A DNA stretch of 64,000 nt from Hirudinaria manillensis (GCA_034509925.1 CM067534.1:2086501-2150500), one strand, 5' to 3'; positions 44,903-56,801 are shown, numbered from the stretch's first letter. Notes: a model not told the origin generated them from the letters alone. Made by a program: numbers and translations.

Positions 44903-45209
44903 TACTGTGAAAACATTTTCAAAATAGTTATATGTAATCTTCTCAGTTATGGGTTGGGTAATTACTTGCTTTGGTTGGCTGCATTGCCATAATGATCATG
45001 GCTACTAAGCAAGATTCTTATGAAGACGAGCTTATTGACAATCTAATAAACTTGATAAAATAAAAGAACAAGTTATTTTATTAATAAATAGCCATTATCT
45101 TACGCATTCATATTATACTGATATAATGTATGAAAATCTCGTAAAATAATCTTTATATGTGCGTACCCATAACTCGTGCCCCAGTCACTCTTTGTATCAA
45201 AGCCCTCAT
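42833..45209 (-). CDS. DTD1: D-aminoacyl-tRNA deacylase
   Basis: DTD removes D-amino acids (and glycine from tRNA-Ala) mischarged on tRNA, a proofreading step. The start ATG 45209 gives MRALIQRVTGARVM. Following exons: about 44418-44520 (IGKGICVLVGISKDDT), about 44184-44279 (KVLNLRIFDNDDGKRWSSSV and ILCVSQ), 43753-43885 (FTLHSVCKGNKPDFH), 43617-43696 (DGKFGAYM and NDGPVTIWLDS), and a 12-base last exon 42833-42844 (Asp-Gly-Glu-stop). Both active-site signatures are intact: SQFTL (split by an intron after Gln) and GPVTI with the Gly-cisPro pair. The protein ends soon after the core, without the charged C-terminal extension of human DTD1. The intron before the last exon contains a pogo/Tigger remnant. 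Confidence 0.93.
43112..43484 (-). mobile_element. pogo/Tigger DNA transposon, truncated
   Basis: A terminal repeat starts CAGTCAAACCTCCACACTAT at 43112 after a TA dinucleotide and continues with GGGACTGAGAAAAAGTGGCA, the typical Tigger/pogo end. The minus strand at 43209-43484 encodes 91 residues with ESEDEITVGEE, AWSTVRKFMKQR and RQPTILKSF, matching the C-terminal end of Tigger-type transposases (RQTKITDFF-like finish). The DDE catalytic part and the other terminal repeat are missing. It lies inside the last intron of DTD1. Confidence 0.65.
44867..44896. repeat. (TA)n microsatellite
   Basis: An uninterrupted run of about 15 TA units lies in intron 1 of DTD1. Confidence 0.85.
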
Positions 45210-45971
45210 CTTTAGACAATAGCTTTGCGTTGAGTCCCCTTTACTTTTGCAAAATAAATCACACTGCGACCGAAACAAGTTTCCTAAATATCGGCTCAAA
45301 AACAACTGAGTGAATATTTATTTACGTATGTGTTCGAATAATCACATCAAGAATATTTACATTTTATCTTATCCCTTGGTTGCCTGGGGGCTAAATGTAT
45401 GCTTCTTTTTTTTAAATCTTGCATTTGAAACCCAGCAAGTACAAACAGGCGGGGCTTAAAAGAGTTCCACTGGGTCCAAAAATTGGTGTCCGCGTACCCA
45501 TGTTGATGGGATCCCGTCACATTTGGTTTCTATAAGGAAAGTTCCCAGGCAAAAATCCTGCAGGTTAACTACATGCTACCCACCCAAAATTATTATTTTA
45601 TAATTTGGCAGGCGTTAATTATTTTATTTCTCAGTTTATTCCGAAACTAATGTTTACCAATCTATAAAATGTTTATTGAGAAACATCGTCATCACTTTCT
45701 TCCCAGATAACACATCCCGGAGGGGCCCGCCCGGGCATATTTGCGTTTGTCCGCGGGGGCGAAAGGGACCCGTGCGGGCTGCCCTATTAAGCTCGGGTTG
45801 TCCTGCCCTGCCTTCAGTCGAGGGTTGCCAGCCATTAAACCCGGGCTACCCAGCCTAATCCCAGCCACTATACATGCCCAGCCACATTCCGGCACCATTA
45901 ATCGCGTATCGACCGTATCCAATCAACAACTATTAACTAATGAACTATACGTATAAATTTATTTACAAAAA
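45210..45971. other. Intergenic region with a GC-rich segment
   Basis: This is the upstream region of DTD1. 45705-45900 is markedly GC-rich (GGGGCCCGCCCGGGC, CCCGGGCTACCCAGCC) and open on both strands, but is repetitive in style and matches no gene; it looks like transposon-derived sequence. At about 45497 an ACCCATGTTGATGGG word echoes the one near 19553. Confidence 0.4.
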
Positions 45972-46230
45972 TCATTCATTCACCGACATTCTCTGTTGAC
46001 TTCCAGCTCCTCCATCTCTGTCATTCCCAAACCATTTGCGAAGTCCATTCTCCAAATCTTGGATGGTGGAGGTTAATGTGTTTGCATTCTTCTTCACTAC
46101 AAACCCATTGATCTGGGCTAGATCATCTCCAGTTTGCAAGGTCCCCCTTTTGGTGTGTTTGATGGGCAAGCATGTTTTTATAGTTTCTGAACTGAACTTG
46201 TATAGAGTGACAAATAAATTGGTTTTAATA
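45972..46230 (-). CDS. Unassigned ORF, possible last exon
   Basis: A minus-strand frame with protein-like composition runs from about 46230 to a stop at 45972, containing SETIKTCLPIKHTKRGTL, DLAQINGFVVKK and DLENGLRKWFGNDRD. A longer plus-strand frame (46036-46680, 214 codons) overlaps it, but its composition is less protein-like. No family is recognised for either. It could be an exon of a small gene between LENG8 and DTD1, or a transposon gag-like fragment. Confidence 0.25.
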
Positions 46231-46958
46231 ACCTATCGGTTGACGCGATCGAGTCGGCGCCACTCAGGGGTCGTTTCAAAGTATGGCCGTCACAGGTTGC
46301 TTTCATCCCGAGACTTCTTTTTGCCGCAAACCGCGAGCGGTCCGATAGCAGTCGCAGAAAATCACTCGATATACCAGGACATACCCCATCATCATCAAAT
46401 ACCCTTTACATCAGAAGCGCGAGTTCAAGACTGCCATCTAAGTCCATCATGGAATACAAACTCACTAAACACGCATGAACACTGCTCAATAACTCTGCAG
46501 ACGACAGGATCCTCAAAGTCAAGACAGTTTAGATATGGAAAGTATTTCCAAGCACAAAATAGAGACCATAAAGAACAACAGTTTAGACTTCCCCCCCCCA
46601 AAAAAAAAACCAGCACAATATTAATAATTTCCGGTGATGGGACGGGCAGATCGGAACTCGCCAGAAACAATCTCCACTAACATCACTAATGGAAACTCCA
46701 TGAGTGCAAAAACTCAAACAAGCCCTCAGCTAACTATTGGGCCAAGGCTAAGGATTTCACATACTGTCTAATACCAAATTAACATGACATTGCCGCCATG
46801 CAAGAACCTGATAATCATAATTACCACACAAACTTTTATTAAAAAATAAAACATTAACACTAAGCAGATACAATGAAAACAAAGAAATGATAGAGACTAC
46901 CTTTCCAGAAGCGCAATTGTCATTAGCCTGTTATATTTAATCGTTATCAACTACAGAA
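46231..46958. other. Intergenic region downstream of LENG8
   Basis: It contains a homopolymer junction of about nine C followed by ten A at 46591-46609 and the overlapping unassigned plus-strand frame. The right part should be the LENG8 3' UTR. Nothing else was recognised. Confidence 0.35.
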
Positions 46959-49849
46959 TCATAATACTTGGAGAATGCCTGCGTTCAGCTTACAATCAAT
47001 GTTTGTTCTATCTGTTGAAACAATCACAGACATCTTAGCCAAGAATTCTAAACATTTTTCTTCATTTCCAAAAGCCAGGAAACTGGAAAGCATGCTGAGT
47101 GCAATAGATGGGCGATACCTGCATAAAAAGATATGAAAATTATTGAAGATCAATGGTAATGTGAGGCACAAGAAGGACACATACAACGATGGAAAATTAC
47201 CAAAAAAATATAATGTAACTTACGATTTGAGAATTGCTTTCAATGCATTTTTTCTTTCACGCTCAACAAACCACTCTATAATGTAACCTGACATGTTTGG
47301 TGAGCTGAGGTACAACTTGAAAAATTTAACATAGTTTGAGAGGGACCATGCAGATCTCAACTGAAGGGCATGCATTATTGATTTGTCTTTTTTCTGTGCA
47401 GAGTCTAAGGAAGCAATGACTGTTGAGAGGTCTGTAACAAAAAATGATTGAATTAGTCAAAAAGAAATAGGTATTCAGATTAATATTTCTTACCGAGGGT
47501 GTTTTTTGTGAAGATGTAATAAAGAATTCTATAAGCTGTGAATTCTAAAACATTGCCCTCAATGCCCTCACTATAAAGAGCCTTTAATTGTGTCTGACAC
47601 TGGTTGAATTCCTCATGATCCCCCTTTTCTATTGCAATTCTAGCATGAATCTCGTAGACTTTTACCGTGAAGTCATCTCTAATCCCTTGTACCTGGGAAA
47701 ACATCGTAAATTAATAATTGTACAGGGTAATAAAAAGTCATTAACTTACTGTTAGATCCTGCCGAACTGATTTAAGTTGTTCACAGACGTACACGTAGTC
47801 CTGGCTTGACACCCACTTACTTTTAATCATTTCCAAAGACTTTTGCAGAACATACAATGGTCTCACAGCAGAGGCTTCAGGTGCCTGTTATATCCATTAT
47901 TAAACATTGTAATAATTGAACTGATGAATAATATAAAATTAATAAAAACCAATAAAAATTTGATTAATGCTAAAATTTGTTAACAACTTACAGAAGTCAG
48001 TCTTAGGTAATTCTTTTCCAAGTTTTGACATGTTCCTATGATATGCAGAGAACTCCAATCTGCATCTTCCATGTCAACCACTGAATCCTACAGCATAAAG
48101 AAAAGCATAAACATAAAGTTAGGATAACCTAATGAAATTAGTTAAATGGCTATCATAAAAGTTGAAAAACTTTAACCACCTGAATAGTAGAATTTAATTG
48201 CAAAGGTTCTTCTCTTTTTTCCTTCACCAATTCTCCAAACCTAGCAGCACGGGATTCCAATTTCTTTTCATCGCGATCGAACTGAAACTTCTCCTTACTG
48301 AGAAAGCCAATAAATTGCTAAACATCAAGTAATTAGACATGCATTGTAAATATAAAAATAAACTACCTCAATTGTTTTACTTTTTTCTTTAGATTTTTGG
48401 TCATGTTGCCTCGTCCCGTACTCTTTCCATTTTCATTCTTATCACCTGACTTTGGAGATCTGGAATCACATCAAAATCAAAATTACAGAATATTCGGAAA
48501 AATATCGTAAAGCTTTTACAAGAACTTCACTTACTTCTTCAGTCGTTTGTTCTTTGGTGGGCTGGGTGAACTGGAACTGCTATCAGAAGAGTTTGAACTT
48601 GATGAACGAATTCTTTGGAAGCCTGGAGACTCCCATCTGGATTTCCTTGCTTTCCGTGGAGTCTGTAAAGTACCTAACCTGTTTGAAGCCTGTAAAAAAT
48701 TAGAGCATGATAATTTATTTGGCATTACATCCCTTTGTTTGGGAGATAATGTCAACACTGGTTCATTGTCCCAAGGATGTGAAAATGCGGTGTTGTTTTT
48801 CATAGCATCCAACAGGACTTGTTTTAACTTTGCTTCCATTTTATCCCTGTCTTTCTCATCAACACTTGCAAAACACTTTTGGACATAATTTTTCAATGAC
48901 GGAGGCCATTCTTTGGTTTTTCCATCCTTAGATGGACTATCGGATTGTAATTTATCGTTACCTTCCCTCTGGCTCTCTTCTGTGCTTGAGCTACTTGTAA
49001 GTCTTTGTTTTGTTGTATCATTTTGTAAAATCTTACAAGATTCCTCGTTGTTCTGAGAGAAACTTGTTTGCAAAGGTTCAGCTTTTTGATTGTCTGTCTC
49101 CTCATCATGAAATAGGCTTTTCTTTGGGAATTTCTGATGAGACTTAAAGGAGAACTTAATTAATTTGTTATTTTGGGATGGCTGAGAGTTTAAATATGTT
49201 GAAGTTGTTGGTTGCATGTTAGATCCCAAAGATGAAGAATCCGTTAAGCAACTTTGTGAAGCATTTGACGAGCTGTGCTGCGGCATATGTACAGAAGGTG
49301 ACTGGAAATAGATAGACCTAAAGGTAGAATCATTCTTTGTCTCTGAAAACGTTTCAGTAGGCAAAGGTTTTTGATCTAACTTGACTTGAGTGCTTGGGTT
49401 TGTGTTCTGAAACTCTTGAGGAGGTGGAGGTGGTGGAGGGGGTAAAGTAAAATTTGGAGATTGCTGGTTGTAAGGATACTGGTAATAATTGCTTGGATAC
49501 ATGTTACAATAGCTATACATGTTGCAATAATTATAGTATTGGTTGTAGTAGTGGGCCTGTGACATAGTATTATTGCCATAGTAAAACTGGGGGGTAGCCT
49601 TGCTGGATGATGACTTTGGAACAGTTAAATTCAATTTCTCAAGAGCCTCTTTTGCTTTCGTCCAAGGGTTTTCAAATGACTCACCTCTGAGAAAAAAATC
49701 ATTAATTTTAATTTAAACGCAAAATTCAATCGCAAATAGACATCAAGTAAAAAAATATCAAAGGGACTAAAACTTGGACCTAGTACATTCAGTTATACTT
49801 ACAGATTTACGTTTTCCTTCGACGCCTCTTGAACCGAAGATATCTCCAT
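46959..49849 (-). CDS. LENG8: SAC3/GANP-family protein LENG8
   Basis: LENG8 is the animal relative of yeast Thp3, a nuclear SAC3/GANP-domain protein linked to mRNA processing and nuclear retention. Exon 1 (49803-49849) starts [15 protein letters not shown]; exon 2 (48535-49686) gives [15 protein letters not shown], a Tyr/Asn-rich segment, an eight-proline run, a Ser-rich linker, [15 protein letters not shown] (as WPQDMKEYVERCFTA in human) and an Arg/Ser-rich end. Smaller exons follow: about 48250-48300, 48005-48085 ([17 protein letters not shown]), 47757-47885 ([11 protein letters not shown]), about 47493-47693 ([50 protein letters not shown]), about 47224-47432 ([31 protein letters not shown]) and 46959-47119 ([24 protein letters not shown]). 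TGA is at 46959-46961. Length and domain order match the family. Confidence 0.95.
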
Positions 49850-50939
49850 CATTCGTAGAAACGGGAAACAGCGAACAGTCCAAAAAAATTGTTTACCAAT
49901 ATGGTCGGCAATTAGGTAGTTCTACTTTACATAATCGCATGAGCTCTATTAAGAATCAAAGACATGAAATATTTTAACTAATAAAGAAATGATTATTTTT
50001 AATTATTTATTGGTTAATCTATATTTCAAAAATATGATTTATAAGCAAAAACATATAAATATTATATACAATTTATTTATTGTAAAATTATAGTACGTTA
50101 AGTGTTAGAGATATCTACTAAGTAATCTAACAATGAAAGAATCAAATTTTATTTTGGAAAGGTAGAGTTCTTTCTAAATAAAATTTCTAAACCATTTATT
50201 TTAACATTTAATCCTTGGATGCCCAAGTAGTCTGACACTTAAGTCTAGGCTTGATCAGGCTGAAGATTGCCGCCTGCATGATGAAATATTGCTGGTTGAT
50301 CAACGCAACTAGCTGGCTAGCGGGTTGGATAGTGCCCAGTGAACACTCAAGGTGGCTGGCTAGCCGGCTGAAACCGGCGCTAACAAGATTTCGCTCCGTG
50401 TTGCGAAGTCCAATTTTTTTTTTAAAGAGTTTATTTAATATTGTAGAAGAAACTTGGAACACAAACGATTGTAACCTAGGCGAAATAATAAATGTAAAGT
50501 AAATTCGTCGTACTTATTTGGTTTATCTTAGACTTTGCGCATTGGACGTTGCGGGTCTTTATACATGACAATATTAATATTTTCCCCCGAATCTTTGGAT
50601 GTCACCGAGCATTTCAACCTTACATAAAAGTTCTATGTGTTTGTCGGTCCAGCCACCAAAAGTTAATGCATCAGCGTCATTTCTTATCTGTGATGCTGCC
50701 TGTAATGGCTACACAATATAAAATCTATACATATCCTTTAAAAACCCGCCTATCAATGATGAACGGGCGAGAAGCATTATATCAACGTTCTTTTCAAACA
50801 ATTCACAAAGCCACGTCTTGTCCCCTATAAAGTTATATCTTAATGAATTATCTGAACAATTGCACCAGTCTAATGATATAGTCCCAATACTCCAGCTCTA
50901 TTTTTCTGGCTCCTCAACGTTAGGTGACTCAAAGTCACC
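49850..50939. other. Intergenic region and possible LINE 5' part
   Basis: The left half is AT-rich and holds the LENG8 promoter. From about 50540 composition changes and may already belong to the LINE that is recognisable from 50940. A direct word TGGCTAGC/CTGGCTAG cluster at 50312-50365 is unexplained. No exon was supported. Confidence 0.35.
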
Positions 50940-51366
50940 GAAATCATGGATTTAACCCAATACGAAGGCATCGATGTTTTCTTCATGACCGAAACCTGGC
51001 ACGACATAGGCTTAACCGCCATCGACCGCTTCAGAGCAGCCGCTCTCACCATGCCCTCGCGACCCTTGTCTGAGTTAATCTCTGCTTCCTTTCAAATCAA
51101 AGGCCATCGCCTAGCAACCCACAACGCAATTCAGGAATTCACCTTGTCCCTCTCGTCCATATGCATCCGCATTTGCCCGCCCGACCCATGGTTCGACCAC
51201 AAACTCGCAACTCAAACAGGAACTTGAGGCGCCTCGAGAAAGTAGCGCTATCGACTCAGCCGATCCCGACGTCTCGGAGCGGAGGTCACACCAGACTGCC
51301 TCAGGCGCCACATCAAAAGCAAGAGAGAATCCTACTAGAAAAGTTCCATCGGGACTGCAAGTCGGC
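50940..51366 (+). mobile_element. LINE, endonuclease-side part
   Basis: The plus strand at about 50946-51010 reads DLTQYEGIDVFFMTETWHD, the GIDV..LTETWH core of the apurinic endonuclease domain of jockey/CR1-type LINEs. After a gap, 51175-51366 gives PPDPWFDHKLAT and, in a shifted frame, EKFHRDCKSAL, the usual segment between endonuclease and reverse transcriptase. Several frameshifts and stops show it is inactive. The element continues at 52246 after a nested hAT insertion. Confidence 0.7.
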
Positions 51367-51374
51367 CTTGTGGG
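51367..51374. repeat. Left 8-bp target duplication (CTTGTGGG)
   Basis: CTTGTGGG directly precedes the hAT-type terminal repeat and recurs at 52238-52245 directly after its other end. Confidence 0.88.
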
Positions 51375-52237
51375 TAGTGAACGACCGGGGACCCCGGACC
51401 CGGATGAACCCCGGCCTTTTTTACCACCGGGGTCCCGGTCCCGGCTTTTTAACATTCCCCGGCCCCGGTCCCGCCCCGGCTTAAATTCAACCGGGTTTTA
51501 GCCGGGGGTAAACAAAAGTCGAATTTTTAGCGTTGTCAACTTAAATAAAATTTATTCATCATCCGACGAATCATAAAATATATCGTTCGGAGAGTTAAAG
51601 TCCTCAGGTACCCATTCACCAATAATATTTCATGGAACTTTCTGGAAAATCCATCAGTCATCCTAGATATCCAATCTCCTCGTAGCTTTTAATTTAAAAA
51701 AAAAACATTACTGGATTCCTCAACAAGATTCAGGTACCTCCCCTCGAAAGGAGCCCGAGAAAGTTTCCTTAACTCGATGGAGTTAAATAAACATCATCGG
51801 CTGGAACCTGGAATGATGTCCTTAAAACTACCGTTTAACTTTCATCACTATTGCGTTCACAAAACAGTAATCAATTAGTATTCAATAAGATTTGATTTTC
51901 ATGAGATTCTATCAACGATTTAATGTTTTTCTAAGTTTTCGCAACGGAGCGTGGAAGAGTTGTCGTTGTGAAATTTTTTTTTAATTACAGGTTTTACAGA
52001 ATCTCTTTGACATAATAAGCATACTTATATATTATTTGACGTTTACAACATGTTTAGAGAATAAAAGCACCGTTAGTTAACGTTATTATAGATGGCCTCC
52101 CCAACCCCGGCTTTAACCCCGGCCCCGGCTAGCCCCGGCCCGCCTGAACCCCGGTCCCGGCTGCCCCCGGCAACCGCTCCCCCTACCCCGGTCCCGGCCC
52201 CGGTCCCGGCTAAAATTGTCGCCCCGGTCGATCACTA
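51375..52237. mobile_element. Non-autonomous hAT element with GC-rich subterminal repeats
   Basis: An 863-bp element with terminal inverted repeats TAGTGAACGACCGGGG (51375-51390) and, inverted at the other end, TAGTGATCGACCGGGG (52222-52237 on the minus strand), 15 of 16 identical. It is bounded by identical 8-bp duplications CTTGTGGG, the length typical of hAT elements. Both subterminal zones (about 51380-51510 and 52097-52230) consist of many CCCCGG, GGTCCCGG and CCCCGGCT words, while the centre (about 51520-52090) is AT-rich and has no coding capacity. It is inserted in a LINE, so it is younger. Subterminal repeats are the usual transposase-binding arrangement in hAT elements; here they are unusually dense. 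Confidence 0.88.
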
Positions 52238-52245
52238 CTTGTGGG
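52238..52245. repeat. Right 8-bp target duplication (CTTGTGGG)
   Basis: Second copy of the target site, matching 51367-51374 exactly. Confidence 0.88.
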
Positions 52246-52920
52246 CTCGATTAACTCCATTATGGGTAGAGGCAAGGTTTCACAACCACTCCCTCTGTGC
52301 AGACAGCTTCCTTCACCTCCAAGATCGAGAAAGTTCGGGCCGCCTGGTCCTCCGCTCTGCTCCTGTTCCGCCGGTCACTCCACTCGCCAAGTTCCAGAGG
52401 ACAAATATAGCCGTGGTAACGAGAATGATTCATACCCTATCAATCAAGCAGTGCTCGCTCAACCCCATGCCCACCTGGCTCCTCAAGAAAATATCTATGT
52501 CCACCGCACCAATCTTCACCAACTCCATCACCGCCAGCAAATACCCAAAACCTTTCAAATCCTGTCACATCATCCCTCTACTGAAAAAAACCTAGCCTTG
52601 ACCCAGAAGACGTCAGCTCCTATTGGCCCATCTACAATCTCTCCGCTTTCTCAAAAATCTTGGAGCGCCTCGTGCTCCGCAGGGTCACAGTCAACCTGAA
52701 CCGCTACAACCTCCTTCCTGCACACCAATCTGCCTACCTTCAACACCACTCCGCCGAAACCGCCGTCCTTCGCGTCTCCTCGGACCTCTTCCAAGCGGCG
52801 GGAGCCGGCTAGGTGTCGCTGCTCGACCTCCTCGACCTTTCAGTCGCCTTCGATACTGTCGATCAAGACATCTTCCTCCAACGACTTGATATATCTTTCA
52901 GCTTCGCGGGTTGGGTCCTT
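52246..52920 (+). mobile_element. LINE, reverse-transcriptase part (truncated)
   Basis: Continuation of the LINE after the hAT insertion. INSIMGRGK at 52243-52275 is the linker, then SIKQCSLNPMPTWLLKK, SCHIIPLLKKT, and across frame changes YWPIYNLSAFSKILERLVL, LLPAHQSAYLQHHSAETAVL and LLDLSVAFDTVDQDIFLQRL, i.e. the fingers and palm of a jockey/CR1-like reverse transcriptase up to the first catalytic Asp motif. Similarity stops at about 52910, before the YxDD box, so the 3' half is missing. Frameshifts and a stop make it a pseudogene. Confidence 0.82.
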
Positions 52921-53839
52921 TAGTGGTCAGTCATTAGATGAGACCAAAAGGGCTATCAAAATGGATTAAATATTGGAACCATTAATTAAAACTGGAATGC
53001 GTATATACTTTAAGTAGCACAATTGTATTCATGCAAAAGATTTTGTTTTTGCCAACGTCTGTTGCACAGCTGATAATTGGATTACAGTCGTACGTTCGGT
53101 ATACTGGTTAAACGATTTAATTGAACATTTCCTAACTTAAGAATGTTCCACTCTTTTTAAAAATAAAGATTTAGACGACCAGCATGTCCTCCGTCAAAAG
53201 TACTTAGATTTTGGAAACTTTTATGCTACTGATGCTATAACTTTGTTAGCGAATGTTTTGTAATAATTTCAAAATTATATTATGAATGGTAATGTCAAGG
53301 CAAGTATTAATAATAATTCTTAAAATAATTTAAGGTTTTAATTTGGTGAGGGATTTTTTAAAAATTGATTGCGTTGGTTAGCAATCTGAATTTAAAAAAA
53401 ATAAAGCATAAAATTGTTTTATTTTAATTGTTTTAATATTCATCATAGAAATATTACTATTACAATAAATGAAAATAGTCACATCTGAAACCGGCTCTGT
53501 GGATATTTGCTATCCTGACATCTTGCAATTGAGGCTGCTGGTAGTCGAGGGTTTTTTTCGGGAAGAGTGAGTTCAAATTTGGAGGGACTGGCATTAGGGT
53601 AGTGGCATAATTTGGATGGCTAGATGATTTGGCCGGAAGTCAACCTTTTGCGTTATGGTAGATGGGTGGCCGATATTCATAACATTGTAAATAAAATGTC
53701 TAATTTATTAGTAAGAGTGGCTGGCCACTCCAAACGAAAGCAAATATTGACGAAAATGTTCATGCTGTTTATTAAATGCGTTTTAATAATTTTATAGTTT
53801 TGCTCGATTTTACACCAGATCTACACTTCATTTTTCAAA
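52921..53839. other. Intergenic region upstream of adducin
   Basis: AT-rich sequence; no exon, repeat or RNA gene was recognised. It must contain the adducin promoter. Confidence 0.35.
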
Positions 53840-56801
53840 ATGGCCCTAAATGGAGATTTGCAATCAAGCATTCACGAAAGTAGGTTATTATTATGCTTCA
53901 GCAAAATGGATGTTCAATTTTCATTTTGTGCTTTGTATATAGTAAGATGGATAAAGCTAAGATGTTATTTCCAGATTTCCAAAATGGTTCTCCTACCAAA
54001 AAAGGTTTGATAGGCTTTTGTAATATTTTAAAATAAAAGTGGAAATAATTACTTGAGTCTTCTAGGTTTTTGGAGAGGTGTTCAGCCGATTGCTGATATT
54101 AGAGGGGCAGATACTTTGAATTACAGGAAAGGTGAAAAGATTCTGAGGTGTAAGTTGGCAACATGTGCAAGACTGGTGGATTGTTTTGGATGGTCAACTG
54201 ATGCCCTTGTATTTGCCAGTGTAAGAAAATTGATTTCCATTACTTTGCATATTGTTTTTCAATCTGAATACATGAATACAATTGAAAAAAAATAAAAACT
54301 TGAAGGCTAGAGTTGATAAGTCCATCAACCAACTACTATGTTTGCCTTCTACATTGGAATGTCAAGAGGTGACAGCTGGTAGCTTGATTAAGCTGGACTT
54401 CCAAGGCAATATTATAGATTCAGGAGCTACTGAATTAGGAGTTGATCTGAGTGATGTTCTCTTTCACTCCTCTGTTTTCTCATCAAGAGAAGACCTTAAT
54501 GTTCTCCTATTTATATCTTCTCCTTCAACAGTTTCTGTAGGAAGCTTTTAATTTATAATGAGATTCAGTTGAATTTAGATCATGTTTTTTTTTATAATGA
54601 ATAGATGTCAGCTTTGAAATGTGGCTTATTGCCACTTTGCCAAGAAGCAATGTTGGTTGGCAAAGTTGGATATCTGGAATTGGGAGGGAATGAATTGGAT
54701 CAAGTTGACAGTAAAGTTATTGAAGAATCTTTTACTAAGGATAACAAGGTTTGAATAGAAAGAAGTACAGAATGGCTGCTACAATAATGAATGCGATCAT
54801 TGTCAGGTATTGTTTGTGAGGAACTATGGTGTACTCATTGGTGGAGAATCAGTGGAAGAATTGTTCTTCATCACCAGTTGCATAATGGATGCTATTGAAA
54901 CACAGGTGTCTTAAAGTTGGCATCCACATAGAAATTTGATCTTTTTTGTAAATCGATTTATTTTTAGTTGAATTTGTTACCATTCGGACTTGAGAATTTG
55001 CACATTGCAAGTGCAGAAGCACAAGAAAATGTGAGCAGGAGTCTCAAGCAGTCACCAACTGGTGATCAGATGAGGAATGATTGGAGAGTTGCGGATGTCC
55101 ATTTTCAGGCTCTTGTTAGACTCCTTGACAATGCTGTGAGTTTCTCACATGACTTTATAAGTATTTATTTACATTTTAAATATACAATATTTAATCAAGC
55201 CTTGGTGAACATTCAATGTAAGATTTCCATCTTGAAGGCATAATATAAAGCTTTCTTATCAGATTTTCTTATCAGATTTTCTAATTTTTTAAATTTTATT
55301 CAGACACAAGTTTACCTTGCGAAAAAGTAGCTTTTTGCTGGACTACACAAACATTTCATTAGCCTAATTTTATTAATTCATTTTGACTGTCCCTTTTTGG
55401 CTTCCTTGATCATCAGAGCCATTAATGACATTCTCGTGCATATGTTTAAACCATTTAAAATATTATCAAAATGTGAACAAGTCATAAAAACATACTAAAT
55501 TGTGCCAATAACCTGCATTAAAATTTGTTAATAGTAAATTCAACAATTTACAAAACAGCGTGATATTGTCAGACGTATTTAATTCATCTACAATTTAAAA
55601 TCAAGTATAAAAATTAATGCCTGCAAAATGAATTGTAATTAATACATCTAAAAACTTATTTAAAAAATTTGGTACCAAATCATATCAAATACTGATTTGT
55701 TCATAATTCATTTTATATTGGTTTTCATAGGGATATTCAACTGGTTATGTCAGTGATGATTCAGCTTCAAAAAGAGCTGTCAGGTCACATAGCACAACTG
55801 AAATTGCACCGACCCCACTGTCAATGATCAGTGATGGCAGGTTAGTTAACAGCAAAGATGTGTGTTTATTGCCTGCTGCCTGAGATGGCAACCTTGATAA
55901 CTTGCAGAAGATCCGCATTGGACCGTACTATGACTCCCACCAACTTTCAGCGCATCGAGTCTGCAGGACCAGCGAGCAGTAAACATCGCTCGGCAAGAGT
56001 GAGTCATTCATTTGAATTCATTTTGCATTTTAAACTCATTTAAATTGTAAATGGATGGTTTAAACATACCTTGACATTGCAGTGGATCGTGGAGACTGGA
56101 TTCTTTAACAAACCTCGATCCTCTTCTGTGAGAATCATGAACACGAACAGGTTTGCACCCCAAGGAAGTAATCCAAAGGAATTAAAACAGAAAGTCAAGG
56201 AGGTGGATATATCAATCTATCCTATGAATTTATTTGGTTAAAAGGCAGCTATGTTTTTCAGATTAGGAGAGAGTATTATGATGATACTATAACATCTGGT
56301 CCACAGTCTAGTGTCCTGGAAGGAGTGACATGGGAGGAAGCTCAGAAAATTAAGGTTTATAATTTTGATTGCTATCATGAATTTGTTAGCCATTACAAGA
56401 TAGTTTGACATTTATGTATGCATGTCCTAGGGATTTTTGTTGTTATGAGGTATCTAGGTATTTTTTTCTCATAGGTTTGAAATTATTATGGCAATATTAG
56501 AATTCAAAAGCTAGACTTACTAAACATAACAAATGGAATTAAAGTAACACAAAAGAATTGTCAAAATCTTGGAAATCCTATTGCACAGGCCAGCGGAGGA
56601 CCTGCTGGTGATGGAGTTCGAGTATCAGCAGCCAGCAGGGGAATCATTCAAAGGGACCATCAAAAGGAAGCTCTGTTTTACAAGAATTACACTCTTGGAA
56701 ATCCTTTTGAAAACATCACTGACCATGATTTGGAGAAATACAAGGAAGAGGTTGAGAAGAAGAATAGGCAGCCCTCAAGCAAGGTGCTGATGGATTTTTG
56801 A
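53840..56801 (+). CDS. Adducin without the C-terminal tail
   Basis: Adducin caps actin filaments and links them to spectrin at the membrane. Exons: 53840-53879, 53975-54004, 54066-54220, 54306-54536, 54605-54748, 54807-54905, 54968-55135, 55731-55840, 55908-55998, 56083-56202, 56262-56354 and 56589-56801. The class II aldolase-like head is clear: CKLATCARLVDCFGWS, TAGSLIKLDFQGNIIDSG, CGLLPLCQEAMLVG, VLFVRNYGVLIGGESVEE and VHFQALVRLLDNAGYSTGY. The neck follows (MNTNRFAPQGSNPKEL, SGPQSSVLEGV, FENITDHDLEKYKEEVEKK). The residues aligned with the vertebrate HIHT stretch read FISSPST, so the metal-binding histidines of true aldolases are gone. The frame ends at TGA 56799-56801 just after the neck; the Ser-rich tail and the lysine-rich MARCKS-related segment (actin, spectrin and calmodulin binding) are not present, and no later exon was seen. 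Confidence 0.88.

Noticed and set aside
45692-45956. Two opposed frames in GC-rich DNA
   Set aside because: Lack of stops is explained by high GC, and the sequence is repetitive in style.
49376-49579. Minus-strand frame rich in Thr and Ile
   Set aside because: It is an alternative frame of the Tyr/Asn-rich part of LENG8.
53840-53974. Alternative adducin exon 2 starting at 53943 (AAGATGGATAAAGC)
   Set aside because: It breaks the frame; the acceptor at 53974 gives NFQNGSPTKK and joins correctly to GFWRGVQP.
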